DNA of 64,000 nucleotides, from assembly GCA_021234155.1 (NCBI GenBank), contig JAJEKV010000054.1:6123962-6187961 (forward strand), read 5' to 3'. This document shows positions 1 through 11,502 of this stretch, piece by piece. The notes beneath the pieces are model-generated. The model saw only the letters and a program-made list of their open reading frames with translations. It was not told the origin of the DNA and searched no databases. The translations under genes and the position numbers were made by a program. This stretch comes from Isoetes taiwanensis (lineage: Eukaryota; Streptophyta; Lycopodiopsida; Isoetales; Isoetaceae). The first letter of the stretch is position 1. The number at the start of each line of letters is the position of its first letter.

Positions 1-1678
1 ACTAGGCATTGGCAAGAGCTTGTGCTTGCAATTGGGCAAATTTCTACACAAGAGAGAATGTACTATGATGCAAGATTGTGGTTGTAAAGATTCAATAGAA
101 GTCTACATGATAAAGGCATATGGTTTCATAAATTCCACTATACCATCTACGCTAGACATAGGAAAACTTGTGGAGATTGACACCCCAAGCTTAAAATCCA
201 TGGGCACTGAATTATGTGATCAGAAATGCCTCACATCATATCACATACATCTTATAATAGAAGTGTACAGAACCCTCACTAAAAGTGTTGGTGTTTGCAA
301 TCAAAGTTTTTTAGCCAGGAAATATATTCTCCCTTCTTCTTTCAATCTAAATCATTTAAGATTGCTCCTCAAACATATACTTGTAATTACGTTACAACCG
401 ACATGCTAGAAGGCTTATTTTTTGGTGATTGGAAATGGAGGAAACATGAAAGCGGAGGCCAGATTACATAATGCATAGTTGCAACAGAGACATTTATGTT
501 GCTACGTCTGTTTCAATCTTGTGATGCTCAAATTTGCCTATTTTTCGTAGCTACAGATGAGTAAGCAAATGTTGTACTGCAATTATTTCATTCAAAGAAG
601 AAAGCACTTTCTGGGATAATGGTCATTATCATTGGACAGTTATGGAAGAGCATGTCAAGAAATCTCCTTCCATGGATCTGACTGATAATAAAGTGCTCAA
701 CATAGAGAAGGACTGCACATTACTTGACTGTAGAAAGCTGTTAGATACTTTCAGGATGTATGGGAAATTTCAGTTCTTTTTTAATAGAAGAAAAATAGGG
801 TATCACAGGAAATGCAAAATAAGATGTAAAGATTGTAAGTTTCCCAAATCTAATCTAGATAAAAGCAATGGTATAGCAGGGAAAAAAAATTGTTGGATGT
901 TGAATCTTTAGGTTCAATTCTGAAATCTGTTAAAGATTCAACACATCCATCCTTTCCAATCTCAGGGTTGCACTTAGATCTTGGTGCTATAGAATCATTT
1001 AATTTGGATGATTCTTGGGTTGACATTCAAGTAGTTTTGGACCTGTTGCGAGTGCTTCAAAAATGATCTTGATGAAACTGATGTGACCCAACCAGTCTTA
1101 AGAAGACAAGGCATTTTTTTGTCTATGAAAAAATGCTTGTTAAACTCTCTTGTGGCCCTATACTTTGTGTAGATTCATTCTTTAACAAAGTCTATACAAG
1201 GCATCAATTGTTGCTCAAAATGTTAGCAAGCTTCTCAATTATGTCTAATGGTTCGTTTCCATTTTTTCTCTTGGATATAGAGGCTAGAGGAGTGGCAAGA
1301 AACTCTCTTGCGCAAGAAACTTTTTATCATCGTCGCAATCAATTGCGGAATGTATGGTTATCTTCACTTACATATTTATTTCTGGTGCCGGAATCTGAAA
1401 ATTGACAATAAGGTTCAACAAGTTGTTCTCAAGTCAAGGATTGTAAGGAGAGATTGAACAGAATTAGAGGTTGTTGGTTTGTAGTTTGAGCTTGCCTATT
1501 TCATTTTGTGCTTAACTTAGCCAGCTTTCTTATATTGTTCCTTTTTTCAGAATATTATTGCAATGGCATCACCATGATGGAAGGAACTGATGTTGAAAAT
1601 AATCACGAAGGAAATGGTGGAAAATATGATGATGGCAGGGCGAATGATAGATGTCAAAGTCCCAAAGAAGGGAACTGA
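1..1678 (+). CDS. Unrecognised partial or decayed multi-exon gene
   Basis: Several open segments lie in one orientation up to the gypsy element: one open from the left edge to 409, one from 642 to about 911 that continues after a one-base frame change to about 1070, one at 1133-1405, and a possible last exon at 1551-1678 preceded by a good acceptor (TTTTTTCAG) and ending in TGA. The middle part has a Cys-rich stretch (C-K-I-R-C-K-D-C) followed by a leucine-rich segment. I do not recognise a domain. The frame change and stops around 1070-1130 suggest either undetected introns or decay. The gene would lie just upstream of the retrotransposon, whose LTR starts about 30 bp after the last stop. 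Low confidence. Confidence 0.25.
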
Positions 1679-2101
1679 TTATAAATTTTTAAAATTCAAG
1701 TGATGATGTGAAATGGATGTTGGCTTCAAGGATGCCACAAGGCGCATCAATCTACACCTTCCGCCTCTACCCTTGAAATCCCTGATTCCTCCACGGTGTT
1801 GAGAGCCTTCCTAAGACTCAATATGATGCAAATAATTAGAAGAATGATTCAGCCTAGCTTCCCTGTGGCAAAACTGTGCCCCTCTGCTCCAAATATGACA
1901 AATTTTTATAAGGCCCCAAATGGGCATTGGAATGGCTTGATGGAAAGCCAACAGGCTGAAATGAAGATTCGGCTCATCTCCCAGCCTTCTAGGTCCCTCC
2001 AGGACCTGAATCCAATGCAAGAAGGGCAGGTCCATTGGCTGCCCTGCGCCATAGCCATGCTTCGATGGCTTTTGGTTGACCCATCCATTGGGATGCTGCC
2101 A

Positions 2102-3057
2102 CCTTGGCCCGGGCACTGGGAGTGAAATCCACGGTCCCATATCAGATCTTGCTCCAGGAGACGGGCTTCCTTCCATTACAGAGGGCTGCGCTGGAACGTC
2201 ACATTATTTACTTCCAGAAGGTGGTGGCTATGGATGAAGCCTGGCTGCCCAACCTTGCTTTGGCAGTGGCGATGGGTCCGCAGCGACTCAAAGCCTGCTG
2301 GAAAGACAAGCAAACCCAGTGGTTCTCGCGATGGAATGTGCAGGCACACAGATGTGGACCGGTGCATAAGAAGGAACGCTACCGCCTTGAAGCAAGATTT
2401 GGATGCTTGCTTCATGGCCAAGCTTTGGGATCAAGAGGCCTGGTCACATGTCAAGGTGGCAAATTATCAGCAGAGGTTAATCCCATGCTCACGAGGGGCC
2501 CATACCACTACCGCACCCATCTACCCATGAAAAAAGCGGGGTGATTGCTTCCATTCGCGACAGGTGCACACCACCTCCGCATTGAGACAGGGAGATGGAT
2601 TGGGGAGCGTGAGGGCCGAGTCCGCCGCTGCCGTCAGCGGCGCCATTGAGGATGAAAGTCACGCCCTCGTGCACTGTCTCCGCACGAGCATATCCGGGCC
2701 TCGGTATGCTCTGTTAGTTGTGCCCCATCGGCCCCCGCATGAGCTAACGAGCACGACCTCGCCAGGCTTGTTGGGATCGTACCTCCGGAGGGAGGTAATG
2801 GATACAGCGGACTTCAGTTATGCCCCCTGCCCGACATTAACCTCAAATTGTACTTGTGATTATGTATATAAGCGGTAAGATGTCGCAAGATCCTTATTGC
2901 TACTAAGGTTTTTCCCGAAAACCCAGCCTGTGAGGGGTTTTTAATCCCTGGTAGTAATGTCGCTGCTTGCTCTCTCTTTGTACTTGGGTCCCATAGGCCA
3001 GTTGGTCTCCGTGGACGATAAAATCATATTCTCTTCTATTCTATTCTATTCTATTCT
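2102..3057 (+). mobile_element. 5'-truncated LINE nested in the gypsy LTR, (ATTCT)n tail
   Basis: The insertion encodes, at about 2104-2544, a fragment resembling the C-terminal part of a LINE ORF2 (motifs K-S-T-x-P-Y and L-L-Q-E-T-G-F-L-P, then F-Q-K-V-V-A-M-D). It is followed by a non-coding 3' region with a strong hairpin at 2896-2958, the string GGGTCCCATAGGCC near 2988, and a tail of TTCTATTCTATTC repeats. A related copy with the same 3' region is at 58470-59289. Orientation is opposite to the host gypsy element. No target duplication is obvious. Confidence 0.8.
2896..2958 (+). other. Two-part RNA hairpin in LINE 3' region (copy 1)
   Basis: The outer arms ATTGCTACTA and TGGTAGTAAT pair over ten positions with two G-U type pairs, which favours a structure at RNA level. 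Between them an inner stem pairs GAAAACCC with GGGGTTTTT around a short loop. The same architecture is found at 49701-49779 and 59144-59209 with different stem sequences. Confidence 0.65.
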
Positions 3058-3138
3058 TGTCACAATATTAAGGGTTTTATTTGCTTACCTAAGGATTTAT
3101 TTGAATTGCCCCCCTCATGACCCATAATGTCCATAATA

Positions 3139-3158
3139 TACCTCCCCCCTTTAAATCC
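3139..3158 (-). other. Polypurine tract of the gypsy element
   Basis: On the minus strand the bases read GGATTTAAAGGGGGGAGGTA immediately before the 3' LTR, which is the expected position and composition for the plus-strand primer of an LTR retrotransposon. Confidence 0.85.
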
Positions 3159-3377
3159 TTGGTTCCCAAGGATTGCGGGTGTATGTGCATTGGAAACCCT
3201 TTCCCTGGGTCACCCTGTAACCATGGTCTCTTCTTCATTTAGTCCCTTCAGAAACCCGTTTCCTGGATCACCCTGTGACCATGGTTTCGTAGCTCATAGT
3301 TTTTGGACGTCCCTACTTGCTATCCCTGATGCAAGTCCTTAAATTGTACTAGGTAACTATCCTCCTATTTGACCATT

Positions 3378-6300
3378 CTAATCTTTTCGTGGCCTCCACG
3401 GGTTCTGAGTCAGATGAGGATTTTGCTGCACATGCTCTTCACTCTCCCATGTGGCCTTGGAGAGTGATTGACCTCGCCACAAGATCAAGTATTCTGCAAT
3501 ATTTCTATTGCGCAGCTTCCAAATGCGAGTGTCTAGAATCGCCTCAGGAGTTACCTCAGAGCTAAGGGCTAGGGGTATTGTCGCTGCTGCAATCACGTTG
3601 TCCGTGGACAATATCGCTTTCTTGAGCTGACTACTTACATGGGAAACAGGATGTACTCCTTTCCATCTGGAAGCTTTAACTCATATGTGGTCTCATTGAT
3701 CCTTCTTAACATCTTGAAGGGTCCCGCATATCGGGGTATCATTTTGGGAATCTTTCCCTTGACCAATAGCTTCAAGGTCCCAACCTTGAGTGCCGAGGGT
3801 AAACGATTCGTAAGAACGCATACTCATCTTCCTTGAAGGTTACTTCTCTACGATGTTTGTTGGCACTTATCTTGGCTCGATCTTGAGCCTTCTTTAGGTT
3901 TGCCCTATACTGATACAATAAGGCTTGCATATCTTCCAACATATGGATAGCCGCATCAGTTTTTAAGGCTTGGTTAGTCCCAGTATATGATCTTGGGTTC
4001 CTACCCATCATAGCCATAAAGGGACTCATTTTGGTACCTGTGTGGTATGCGTTGTTATAAGCGAACTCTATAAAGGGCAAATATTCCTCCCACTTGGATT
4101 GTTTTTCAAACGCAAAACTTCTTAATATATCCTCCAGGATCATGTTAATTCGTTCTGTTTGTCCATCAGTTTGGGGGTGATTTCCACTACTCATACTGAG
4201 GCGTACTTCTAGCCCCTTCATGAAATCTTTCCAAAAGTGCCCCATGAATTTAGAGTCTTGATCGCTTACAATTCTTCGTGGCAGATCAAACATAGGGTAC
4301 ACAACCCTCCTTGGCCACATCCCGTCCAGTAGCATCACCTCGTAATGCTAAGAACTTTGCATACTTTGTCAGGCAATCACTAGCACTTGGGTGTGTTGTC
4401 GATTGGAAAGTGGGAGTCCAACTATAAAATCCATACTTATGCATTCCCACCTTCCCAAAGGTATGGGTAATGATTGTAATAATCCTGGCATTTTGCCATG
4501 ATCCGTTTTTACCGCCTGACATACCAGGCACTGTGATACATAAGATTTTACATCTTGTTTCATACCAGGCCAAAAAAATTGTCTTTTAACCAATTTGTAT
4601 GTCTTCCAATCCCCCCCTGCCCTGCTTGCGGGGTATTATGGAATTCGTACAGAATCTCCTTCCTAAGATTCTCTACTAAGGGAACATAAATACGTCCCTT
4701 ATAGAACCATAAATCGTCACTTCGTGCCCAAAGAGAAGCTTCTCTTTTAGTTAGATCTTGATCCTTCTCATACAAATCCCTGATTTGTTGGAAGCGATCC
4801 CATTCTAGAGATGTCATTCCATTAATGTACTTTATTCTGGAAAGTGCATCTGCAACTGGGTTATCTTTTCTAGGGGTGTGCCGAATTTTAAAGTGAAATT
4901 CATGTAAGAAATCTAACCAGCGCGCTTGTCTGGGACTTATTTCTGCTTGACTTTGCATAAATTTCAATGGTTTATGATCAGTGAACACAATAAACTTGTG
5001 TGGGCTCTTTATTGATCCCTGACCTTAAGTAATGCCGTCAAGTTTTTAAGGCATGAACTATGGCCAACAACTCTTGTTCATATATGTGGCATAGTTCTTT
5101 TCTGTCGGATTTAATTTACGACTCTCATAAGCCACAACATGCCCTTGTTGCATTAGAACTGCTCCCAGAGCTTGTCCACATGCATCCGTATAAACTTCAA
5201 AGGGCAAATTTAAATCCGGAATTTTTAGAATTGGTTCACTTGAAAGTAAATCCTTGATTCGTTCAAAGGCTATCCTTTGTTCCTTCCCCCACACAAAGGG
5301 TTGCCCTTTCTTAAGTAGGTATGTAAGGGGGGTAGCCACTTTTGAAAACTTTGGAATGAATTTCCTATAATAAGTGGCTAAGCCTAGAAAACTCCTTACA
5401 TCTGGAACATCTATAAGTTCTGGCCATTCCCTTATGGCTCGTACTTTGTCTGGGGCCAAACCCTTTTCCGAGACTATGTGTCCCAGGTATGCTACTTCTT
5501 GTTTTAGAAATTCACACTTGGAAATTTTGGCATAAAGCTTGTGCTCCCCGAGCATCATCAATACCTTTTCCAAGTGTTCCAAGTGCTCCTCTTTACTCCT
5601 TGAGTAAATCAGAATGTAGTCCAGGAATATTTGGATAAATTTGTCTAGATACCCTTGAAAAATAGTGTTCATCAGTCGCATAAACGTGGCTGGGGCATTT
5701 GTTAATCCAAAGGGCATGACCACAAATTCAAAATGCCTTTGGTTGGTTTGAAAGGCCGTTTTGGGTTCATCTCCTTCCCTAATGCTAATTTGATAATATC
5801 CACTTCTTAGGTCGATCTTGGAGAAATTTTTTGCTCCCACCAATCGATCCATAATATCATCAATTCTAGGCATTGGGTAGCAATTTTTAATAGTGGCTTT
5901 ATTCAAAGCCCTATAATCGATACACATGCGCATGTTCCCATCCTTTTTCTTTACAAGGATGACAGGCGCCCCAAATGGTGACTTATTAGGCCTTATATGA
6001 AACCCTTTTGGAGCAATTCTTGAATTTGTCTTTTGACCTCTTCTTGCTCCAGGGGGCTAAGTCTATATGGCGCCCTGGCCACTGGCTTAGTCCCTGGTTC
6101 CAAGTCTATCTCGTGGGAGATTTCTCTCAATGGTACTCCTTCCGGGAGTTCTTCTGGGAACACATCCCTATATTTATTAAGCAAATTCTCAAGCTTGTTA
6201 TCCTTGTCCATAGCATTTATTTGCATTGAATCTATGGGGGAGTCAAGAACATAGACAAGATATTTTTCATTAATGTTGGAACGGAAACAACGTTTGGCTT

Positions 6301-6835
6301 GCATAGCCATTATTAACGTGAGGGAAACTACATAAGGAGTACCTTGAAGGGTAATTTTCTTCCCTCCCTTGGAAATAACTAACAAGTGTTTTTTCCAATC
6401 AATAGGAGGATTAACCATTTGAAGCCATTTTATACCCAGTACCACATCAAATCTGGTCAGTTTTGCTAAGTCAAAACTCATTGTTTCCTCATAGTCCCCA
6501 ATGGTCAAGTGCACACCAGCCACCCTGTGGCTCCAATGCTGAATCTGTTTCCCAGCTTCAGTCTCAATTTCGTATGGTGCCACCTGAACCAACTCCATCT
6601 TTAGTTCTTGTGCTAAGTCTGCAGAAATGAAATTGTCAGTACTCCCGGAGTCGATAAGAACAATAACATTTCTATTATTTATTTTCCGAAGTAAACGAAT
6701 AACTTGCCCAGCAAAGTTATCTTTCTTACTTACCGAACTTGGCTCTCCCCGAGCTATGGCAGAGAGTTGTTTGGTTCCCCCTTCAACTTGCTTGGTTGTA
6801 GCGGCCATCGCCTTCTTGTCCTTATGGGGTTTTGG
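3378..6835 (-). pseudogene. gypsy pol: protease, RT, RNase H, integrase, chromodomain (frameshifted)
   Basis: Reading leftwards: protease with the active-site motif L-I-D-S-G-S-T near 6650; reverse transcriptase at about 6150-5400 (I-D-Y-R-A-L-N and M-P-F-G-L-T-N-A-P); RNase H with V-Y-T-D-A-C-G near 5200; integrase zinc finger near 4500 (C-L-V-C) and core with D-F-I-V near 4430, S-D-Q-D-S-K-F and G-Q-T-E-R-I-N; and a chromodomain near 3400-3560 (Y-L-I-L-W-R-G then A-T-W-E-S-E). The frame breaks near 5990, between RNase H and the linker near 5000-5060, near 4570, near 4350 and before the chromodomain. The usual F-L-D-D catalytic box reads F-L-D-Y (codon 5616-5618), so the second aspartate is lost. 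Confidence 0.9.
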
Positions 6836-8204
6836 GCAATCCCTGGCCATATGCCCCTTTGCACAGCAATTGTAACAAGCAAATGGCTTAGTGGACTTCT
6901 TCCCTGAAGAGGCATCCCCTTTGCCTTTGTCATTGTTTGGAGGGTTAACTTGGGCTACTCTAGCCCTTTTATTTGACCCTCCTTGCTTGTTTTCAAGTTT
7001 TCTTTGCTTCCATTCTTGGAAGCGACGACCTTTCTTGTTCTCTTCCTCCCCTTCTTCTCTTGGAGAGCTCGCTAATGTGCGTATTAGGGACACTGCAGAC
7101 TCAAAATCTCCTGGATTTACCTGCCTGATATGTGCCCTAAGGCTACAATCTTTAAGCCCATCTTCAAAATAACTTACTTGCATCCGTGCTGGCATTTCCT
7201 TGATCCTTGCAAATACACCTCTTAAAGTGTTGATGTATTGCTAAGGTGCCCGTTTGTCTGATGCTTTTAAGCTGGATCAGCGCATGATGTTCATCATGGT
7301 GAGGGGCGTATTCTTGCTTAAAGAATTTGCAAAAGTCTGCCCAACTATTTATCTCTACTCCTCTCCCCATGAGGATCCCCCACCAAGAAGCAGCAACCCC
7401 TCGCAAGTGGAGAGCAGCATGCAACACTCTGGCTGCATCTCCTTCTTAGTGGCTCGAAAATAGGTTTCCAACCAGTTAAGCCACTGAATGGCTTGTTCTG
7501 CTGACTCTGTGCCACAAAATTCAGGATGATCTCTTTTTTCTAGCCCCTTAACCTCCTCAAAAGACAAGGCTGCCAGAACTTCTACTCCCTCAGTGGGATT
7601 TCCATCCATTGTTCTAGCTCCAGCTCCTTGAGCTTGGCTAGTTTGATTTTCAACAACAACTGGGTTTACATGAGAGGGGTTTGCTTGGGTTAAGACCTTT
7701 CCTGGGGCTCTCTGAGCCTGGTTAACTCGGGCTCCCTGAGCCTGGTTAGGTCCCCCATTGGCATTGGTGCCCCCCTAGGCCCCTTGCCAATAATTGGGCT
7801 ATGGTATCAAACAACTTCTTCTCTCTTTCTGCTGCATCATTAGCTTGCTTGGTTAATTGGAGTTGCAAACTCTTGAGCAATTGATTAGTATGTGCTTGCT
7901 CAATTTTTGTTTCTGCAACCTGCCCCATCAATTCACGGATTCTTGCTTTGGCATAATCCAATAAGGGATCAGGATCTTCTAACCTTTCCAGTGTGAATGG
8001 GGAATCCTGGGCTGCAAGTTCTTCTTCTTGATCATGCACTTGCTGATTATCTAATCCTTCCTGACGGAATTTGGAGGTGAGCTCATCTAATTCCCTCACT
8101 TCTTCTTCCAGAGGAGCAAGATCATCAAGAAGGTCTTCTCCTTCTTCTGGGATAAGGGAAGCCAGGCCCATGAAGGGATCTTCTGCCATGATTTCCCTCT
8201 CCAT
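6836..8204 (-). pseudogene. gypsy gag with CCHC zinc knuckle (frameshifted)
   Basis: The most likely start is the ATG at 8204, just inside the primer-binding site. The first part is very acidic with a helical, glutamine-rich segment ending near 7746. The capsid-like retrotransposon gag region (W-L-x-x-L-E-T-Y-F, then H-L-R-G-V-A-A-S-W-W) follows in other frames at 7609-7164, and a nucleocapsid-type knuckle C-Y-N-C-C-A-K-G-H-M-A-R-D-C lies at about 6877-6836. At least three frame changes break the ORF, so it is not expressed as one protein. Confidence 0.85.
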
Positions 8205-8221
8205 ATCAGCCCCAAACTCAG

Positions 8222-8233
8222 GCTCTGATACCA
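8222..8233 (-). other. Primer-binding site complementary to tRNA-iMet
   Basis: The minus strand reads TGGTATCAGAGC one base after the end of the 5' LTR. This is the standard plant LTR-retrotransposon primer site for initiator methionine tRNA. Confidence 0.93.
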
Positions 8234-8234
8234 A

Positions 8235-8711
8235 TGAAATGGATCTTGGCTTCAAGGATGCCACAAGGCGCATCAATCTACACCTTCCCCCTCTACCATC
8301 GGAATCCCTGATTTCCCCACAGTGTTGAGAGCCTTCCTAAGACTCAGTATGATGCAAGTAATCAGAAGAATGATTCAGCCTAGCTTCCCTGCGGCAAAAC
8401 CGTGCCCCTCTGCTCCAAATATGACAGATTTTTATAAGGCCCCAAATGGGCAATGGAATGGCTTGATGGAAAGCCAACAGGCCGAAATGAAGATTCGACT
8501 CATCTCCCGGCCTTCTAGGTCCCTCAAGGACCTGAATCGAATGCAAGAAGGGCAGGTCCGTTGGCTGCCCTGCGCCATAGCCATGCTTCGATGGCTTTTG
8601 GTTGACCCATCCAATGGGATGCTGCCAGCTCGTCACAATATTAAGGGTTTTATTTGCTTACCTAAGGATTTATTTGAAGTGCCCCCCTCATGACCCATAA
8701 TGTTCATAACA
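8235..8711 (-). repeat. 5' LTR of the gypsy element, intact, 477 bp
   Basis: It begins TG and ends CA on both strands, is flanked inside by the primer-binding site and outside by TGATA. It is the uninterrupted counterpart of 1709-3138 and so shows the sequence of the LTR before the LINE inserted. Confidence 0.92.
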
Positions 8712-10869
8712 TGATAAGCTTTTGTTGCAATTTGGATTCACAGGAGTCCTGTGCCTGTAACCTAAATGGAAATGACTGCACCCATTATTGTAAAGCTTTA
8801 GAAAACTTAAAGCACCTATCCAGCACTTTGCAGGTTTGCAATATGCTAATCTGCATGATCCATATCCACAAACAATCCAATTTTCTGGATAATGTCTTGA
8901 ATTTTGAAAATGATGACTTACCAATACGAAGAACAAAAATATGCAGCATTGCAGAATACACATGCATGTTTTCAAATAAATATTGTATGTACCACAGGGC
9001 TAAGTTAGCTAATTCCTATTGTATCTGCCAGCTTTCCAGATTGAAACAAGTCTTGTAGACTAGAGCCCTTACTTTTCTTAATGCTTCCAGGTCCTCCTTA
9101 CTCACCAGGTTTGGAAAGATTCCTCTGGAAGTCCCACCATTTTGTAAGAGAGAAATATTACGATCCCCAACCAAATTATAGTCTTGAAAATTCAGCAAGG
9201 AAGATGAAAAGGCTTATTTGAATTATTCTGTAATACCGCGCCTAATTCAGGGTTTTCCTTTGGAATTAGTTTATAAATGCACAACAAATTTGTTGATACG
9301 GGTGCAATGATGATCCAAGGGAATCATCCTACACTACTTTGAGACCATAATAATCATGTCATATAATACAATAGTGCATCCCAATGCCACCTTCCATGCC
9401 TACTAGCTAAAAGCATACTTCTGTTTATTACGCATAAGTGGTCACTAGTTTTAGAATACAGATAAACTGTAGAAGCACAAATCTTCTTTATTGTTTGCTT
9501 CAATAGGAAATATGTTTGCCTTGATAATCTTGAAATACATGATGATTCTAGGATCTATTCTAAACCTCCTCTATTGTTTGCAAAGCCTTGCATTTATATG
9601 TGTCATTATTACATCTTTGGGTAATACGTATGCCTACTGTCATAGTTTCAAATTTTTCATAGCAATGCAATGATTGGTTTAGTATGGTTTAAGGCAATGG
9701 AACTCAAGCTTGCCTAGGTATTGGCAAAAAAATCGTAGTTCGATACCACACATTTGAAAGGCAAGGCCAATTCTATATTATGGACAAGCGAGAAAGGTGT
9801 GAACCCCATGATATCTGTATGCAGTCATGGATCCTCAAAGGACGACGATTCTCTAGTGTCACATATTTCTGTGATATGAAATTCTTTTTGGTGTGCTTGC
9901 AACTTCTCCATCGCCATGAGCATAATATGGCATGCTTGTGAACAATCATTAGACATTTAAAGAGGCATTTTTGCTTCTTATCGTAGATCAATGCCGCCAC
10001 AACTAAGGGCTAGATTCGAATTACCATCAATAATTGTAGAAATTTGAGAAGTTAAGAAGCATTTTAAGAAGGATTACAAGCGTTTGATCTCTTTGTTGTC
10101 TCGAATTTGTTTTGGTATCCTTTAATGGAAATATGAGATGTTTGTTGCTTGGTTGCGCTAAATTCCTTCAACCCTAATAATATGCGCTTGTGGCTTCAGA
10201 TGAAGATATGGATTTGCTACAGACGGCCATAATAACAAATGCAATCAACAAGGAGCAAAAAAACTAACATGCAATTTAAGTGCAAAAAAACCAAGTCCGA
10301 GATCCTAACCACTTTTACGTCAATGCATGCTACTGTAAGTTCCAACTTGGTGGGTTCAATTTTAGGAATGAGGATCTGGAGAATGCTTCTTGGCACGTTT
10401 CTTGGCGCATGGAACTAGGGCGGCAGCAGAGAGAGAAGGTCGTCCTTCTCCCTCTTCTTTAAATGGCACGCGCCCAATCTTCTTGAAGATCAGAGGCCCA
10501 ATTGATGCTAGAGGGGTTTTGCACAGCTTTCTCATTTGATTTCGTTCCTTCAAAGGTGGTTTGATATCTTCAACCAGGATTGCTTCAAGGCGGTCCTTTC
10601 ATTTCATCCCAGTTTGCCACTAACTTTCAGTTCTTTCTGTCAAGTAAGTTTTCTTGTTTGAGCAAGAAGCACCGAAAGGGTGCAATTCAGATTTTAAGCT
10701 AGAATGTGAGGAGAGCAATTTAGTTGTATGTTTTCTTGGCTGCCTCATCAAATAACGAATCCTCTGAGTTATTGGCTTTTTCCCCTTCCTCTTGTTCTTT
10801 CTTTCTAGCAGAAAGGTTTGGAGTAGAAGTTTTGAAAAAGAATAGAGTGCCTTGAACTAAAAATTACAG
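8712..10869. other. AT-rich intergenic DNA, no gene recognised
   Basis: Only short chance ORFs with no recognisable domain or splice structure. A basic Lys/Arg-rich minus-strand ORF at 10362-10553 has no recognisable match. Confidence 0.5.
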
Positions 10870-11077
10870 GTTCATTGCTTATACATGGGACTGCAAGAGA
10901 TGTCGAGCTAGGGAATTTATGAGCAGGATGATGCTTGCATATCTTGAGCCAGACTTTGGAGAGAAGAAGTTTGATGGCTGGGCTTTGTGTCTAGCCAATT
11001 ACAGGCTAACTGTTTCATATCCTGACAATGCAGCATTTCTTATGGTATCATACATCCGTGCCAGTTTTAAAGGTTGA
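10870..11077 (+). CDS. Possible isolated exon of unknown gene
   Basis: After a good acceptor (AAATTACAG) an open frame runs for about 67 residues with coding-like composition (W-D-C-K-R-C-R-A-R-E-F near the start, then A-L-C-L-A-N-Y-R-L) and ends at TGA 11075. A possible donor (AAAG|GTTGAT) lies just before the stop. I do not recognise the family, and no partner exon is evident. Confidence 0.25.
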
Positions 11078-11462
11078 TGAAACTCCAAGTTTGGATCAAG
11101 TGTTGGAAGCATATGCGGCTTCTTTGAGCAGCGTGACAGGCTGCTCATCTTACTCTTTATTTTTTTCTCTATTCTTCTCACATTTGCAAAAGGTTTTTTA
11201 TGGTGCTATCAAGACTTATTTGCAGCTTAAGGAAAGTTTGTACTTTGCTCCTGTAGTACTCTGTGTAGTTGGAAAGATTGGTTCTGATCATGTAGTACTA
11301 GTTGGATAGGAGAAGAGGTTGAAAAATGCATATTAGTACTGAAGATGTGGATATGAAATTTGATCCATATGGGATCCATGTGCTTAATCTCTATCTGGTC
11401 CATGAGGGGCCATATGTTGTAATTCTTCCTATCTGTTAATACAAAAATTTCTTTCCTTCAAA

Positions 11463-11468
11463 AAAAAA

Positions 11469-11499
<31 letters not shown>

Positions 11500-11502
11500 A
11501 TT
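11463..11502. repeat. (AAAT)n microsatellite
   Basis: About nine AAAT units preceded by an A-run. Confidence 0.95.

Larger units (their letters stand above)
1709..3138 (-). repeat. 3' LTR of the gypsy element, split by a LINE fragment
   Basis: Positions 1709-2101 and about 3058-3138 together match the intact LTR at 8235-8711. The 956 bp between them are a LINE 3' fragment. The terminal TG at the outer 3138 end has mutated (minus strand reads TATTATGG where the other copy reads TGTTATGA). Compared with the uninterrupted LTR, about five bases at the insertion point are replaced and no clear target duplication is visible. Confidence 0.9.
1709..8711 (-). mobile_element. Ty3/gypsy chromovirus LTR retrotransposon, degenerate
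   Basis: A complete but inactive LTR retrotransposon on the minus strand. LTRs begin TG and end CA in the right copy. The order in coding sense is 5' LTR (8235-8711), tRNA-iMet primer site, gag, protease, reverse transcriptase, RNase H, integrase, chromodomain, polypurine tract, 3' LTR (1709-3138). Flanking bases are TGATG on the left and TGATA on the right, a 5-bp target duplication with one mismatch. Counting by eye, the two LTRs differ at about 22 of 392 alignable positions (about 5.6%), mostly transitions, so the insertion is not recent. Several frameshifts and a mutated catalytic residue in the reverse transcriptase show it is dead. The chromodomain after integrase places it in the chromovirus group. 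Confidence 0.93.
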
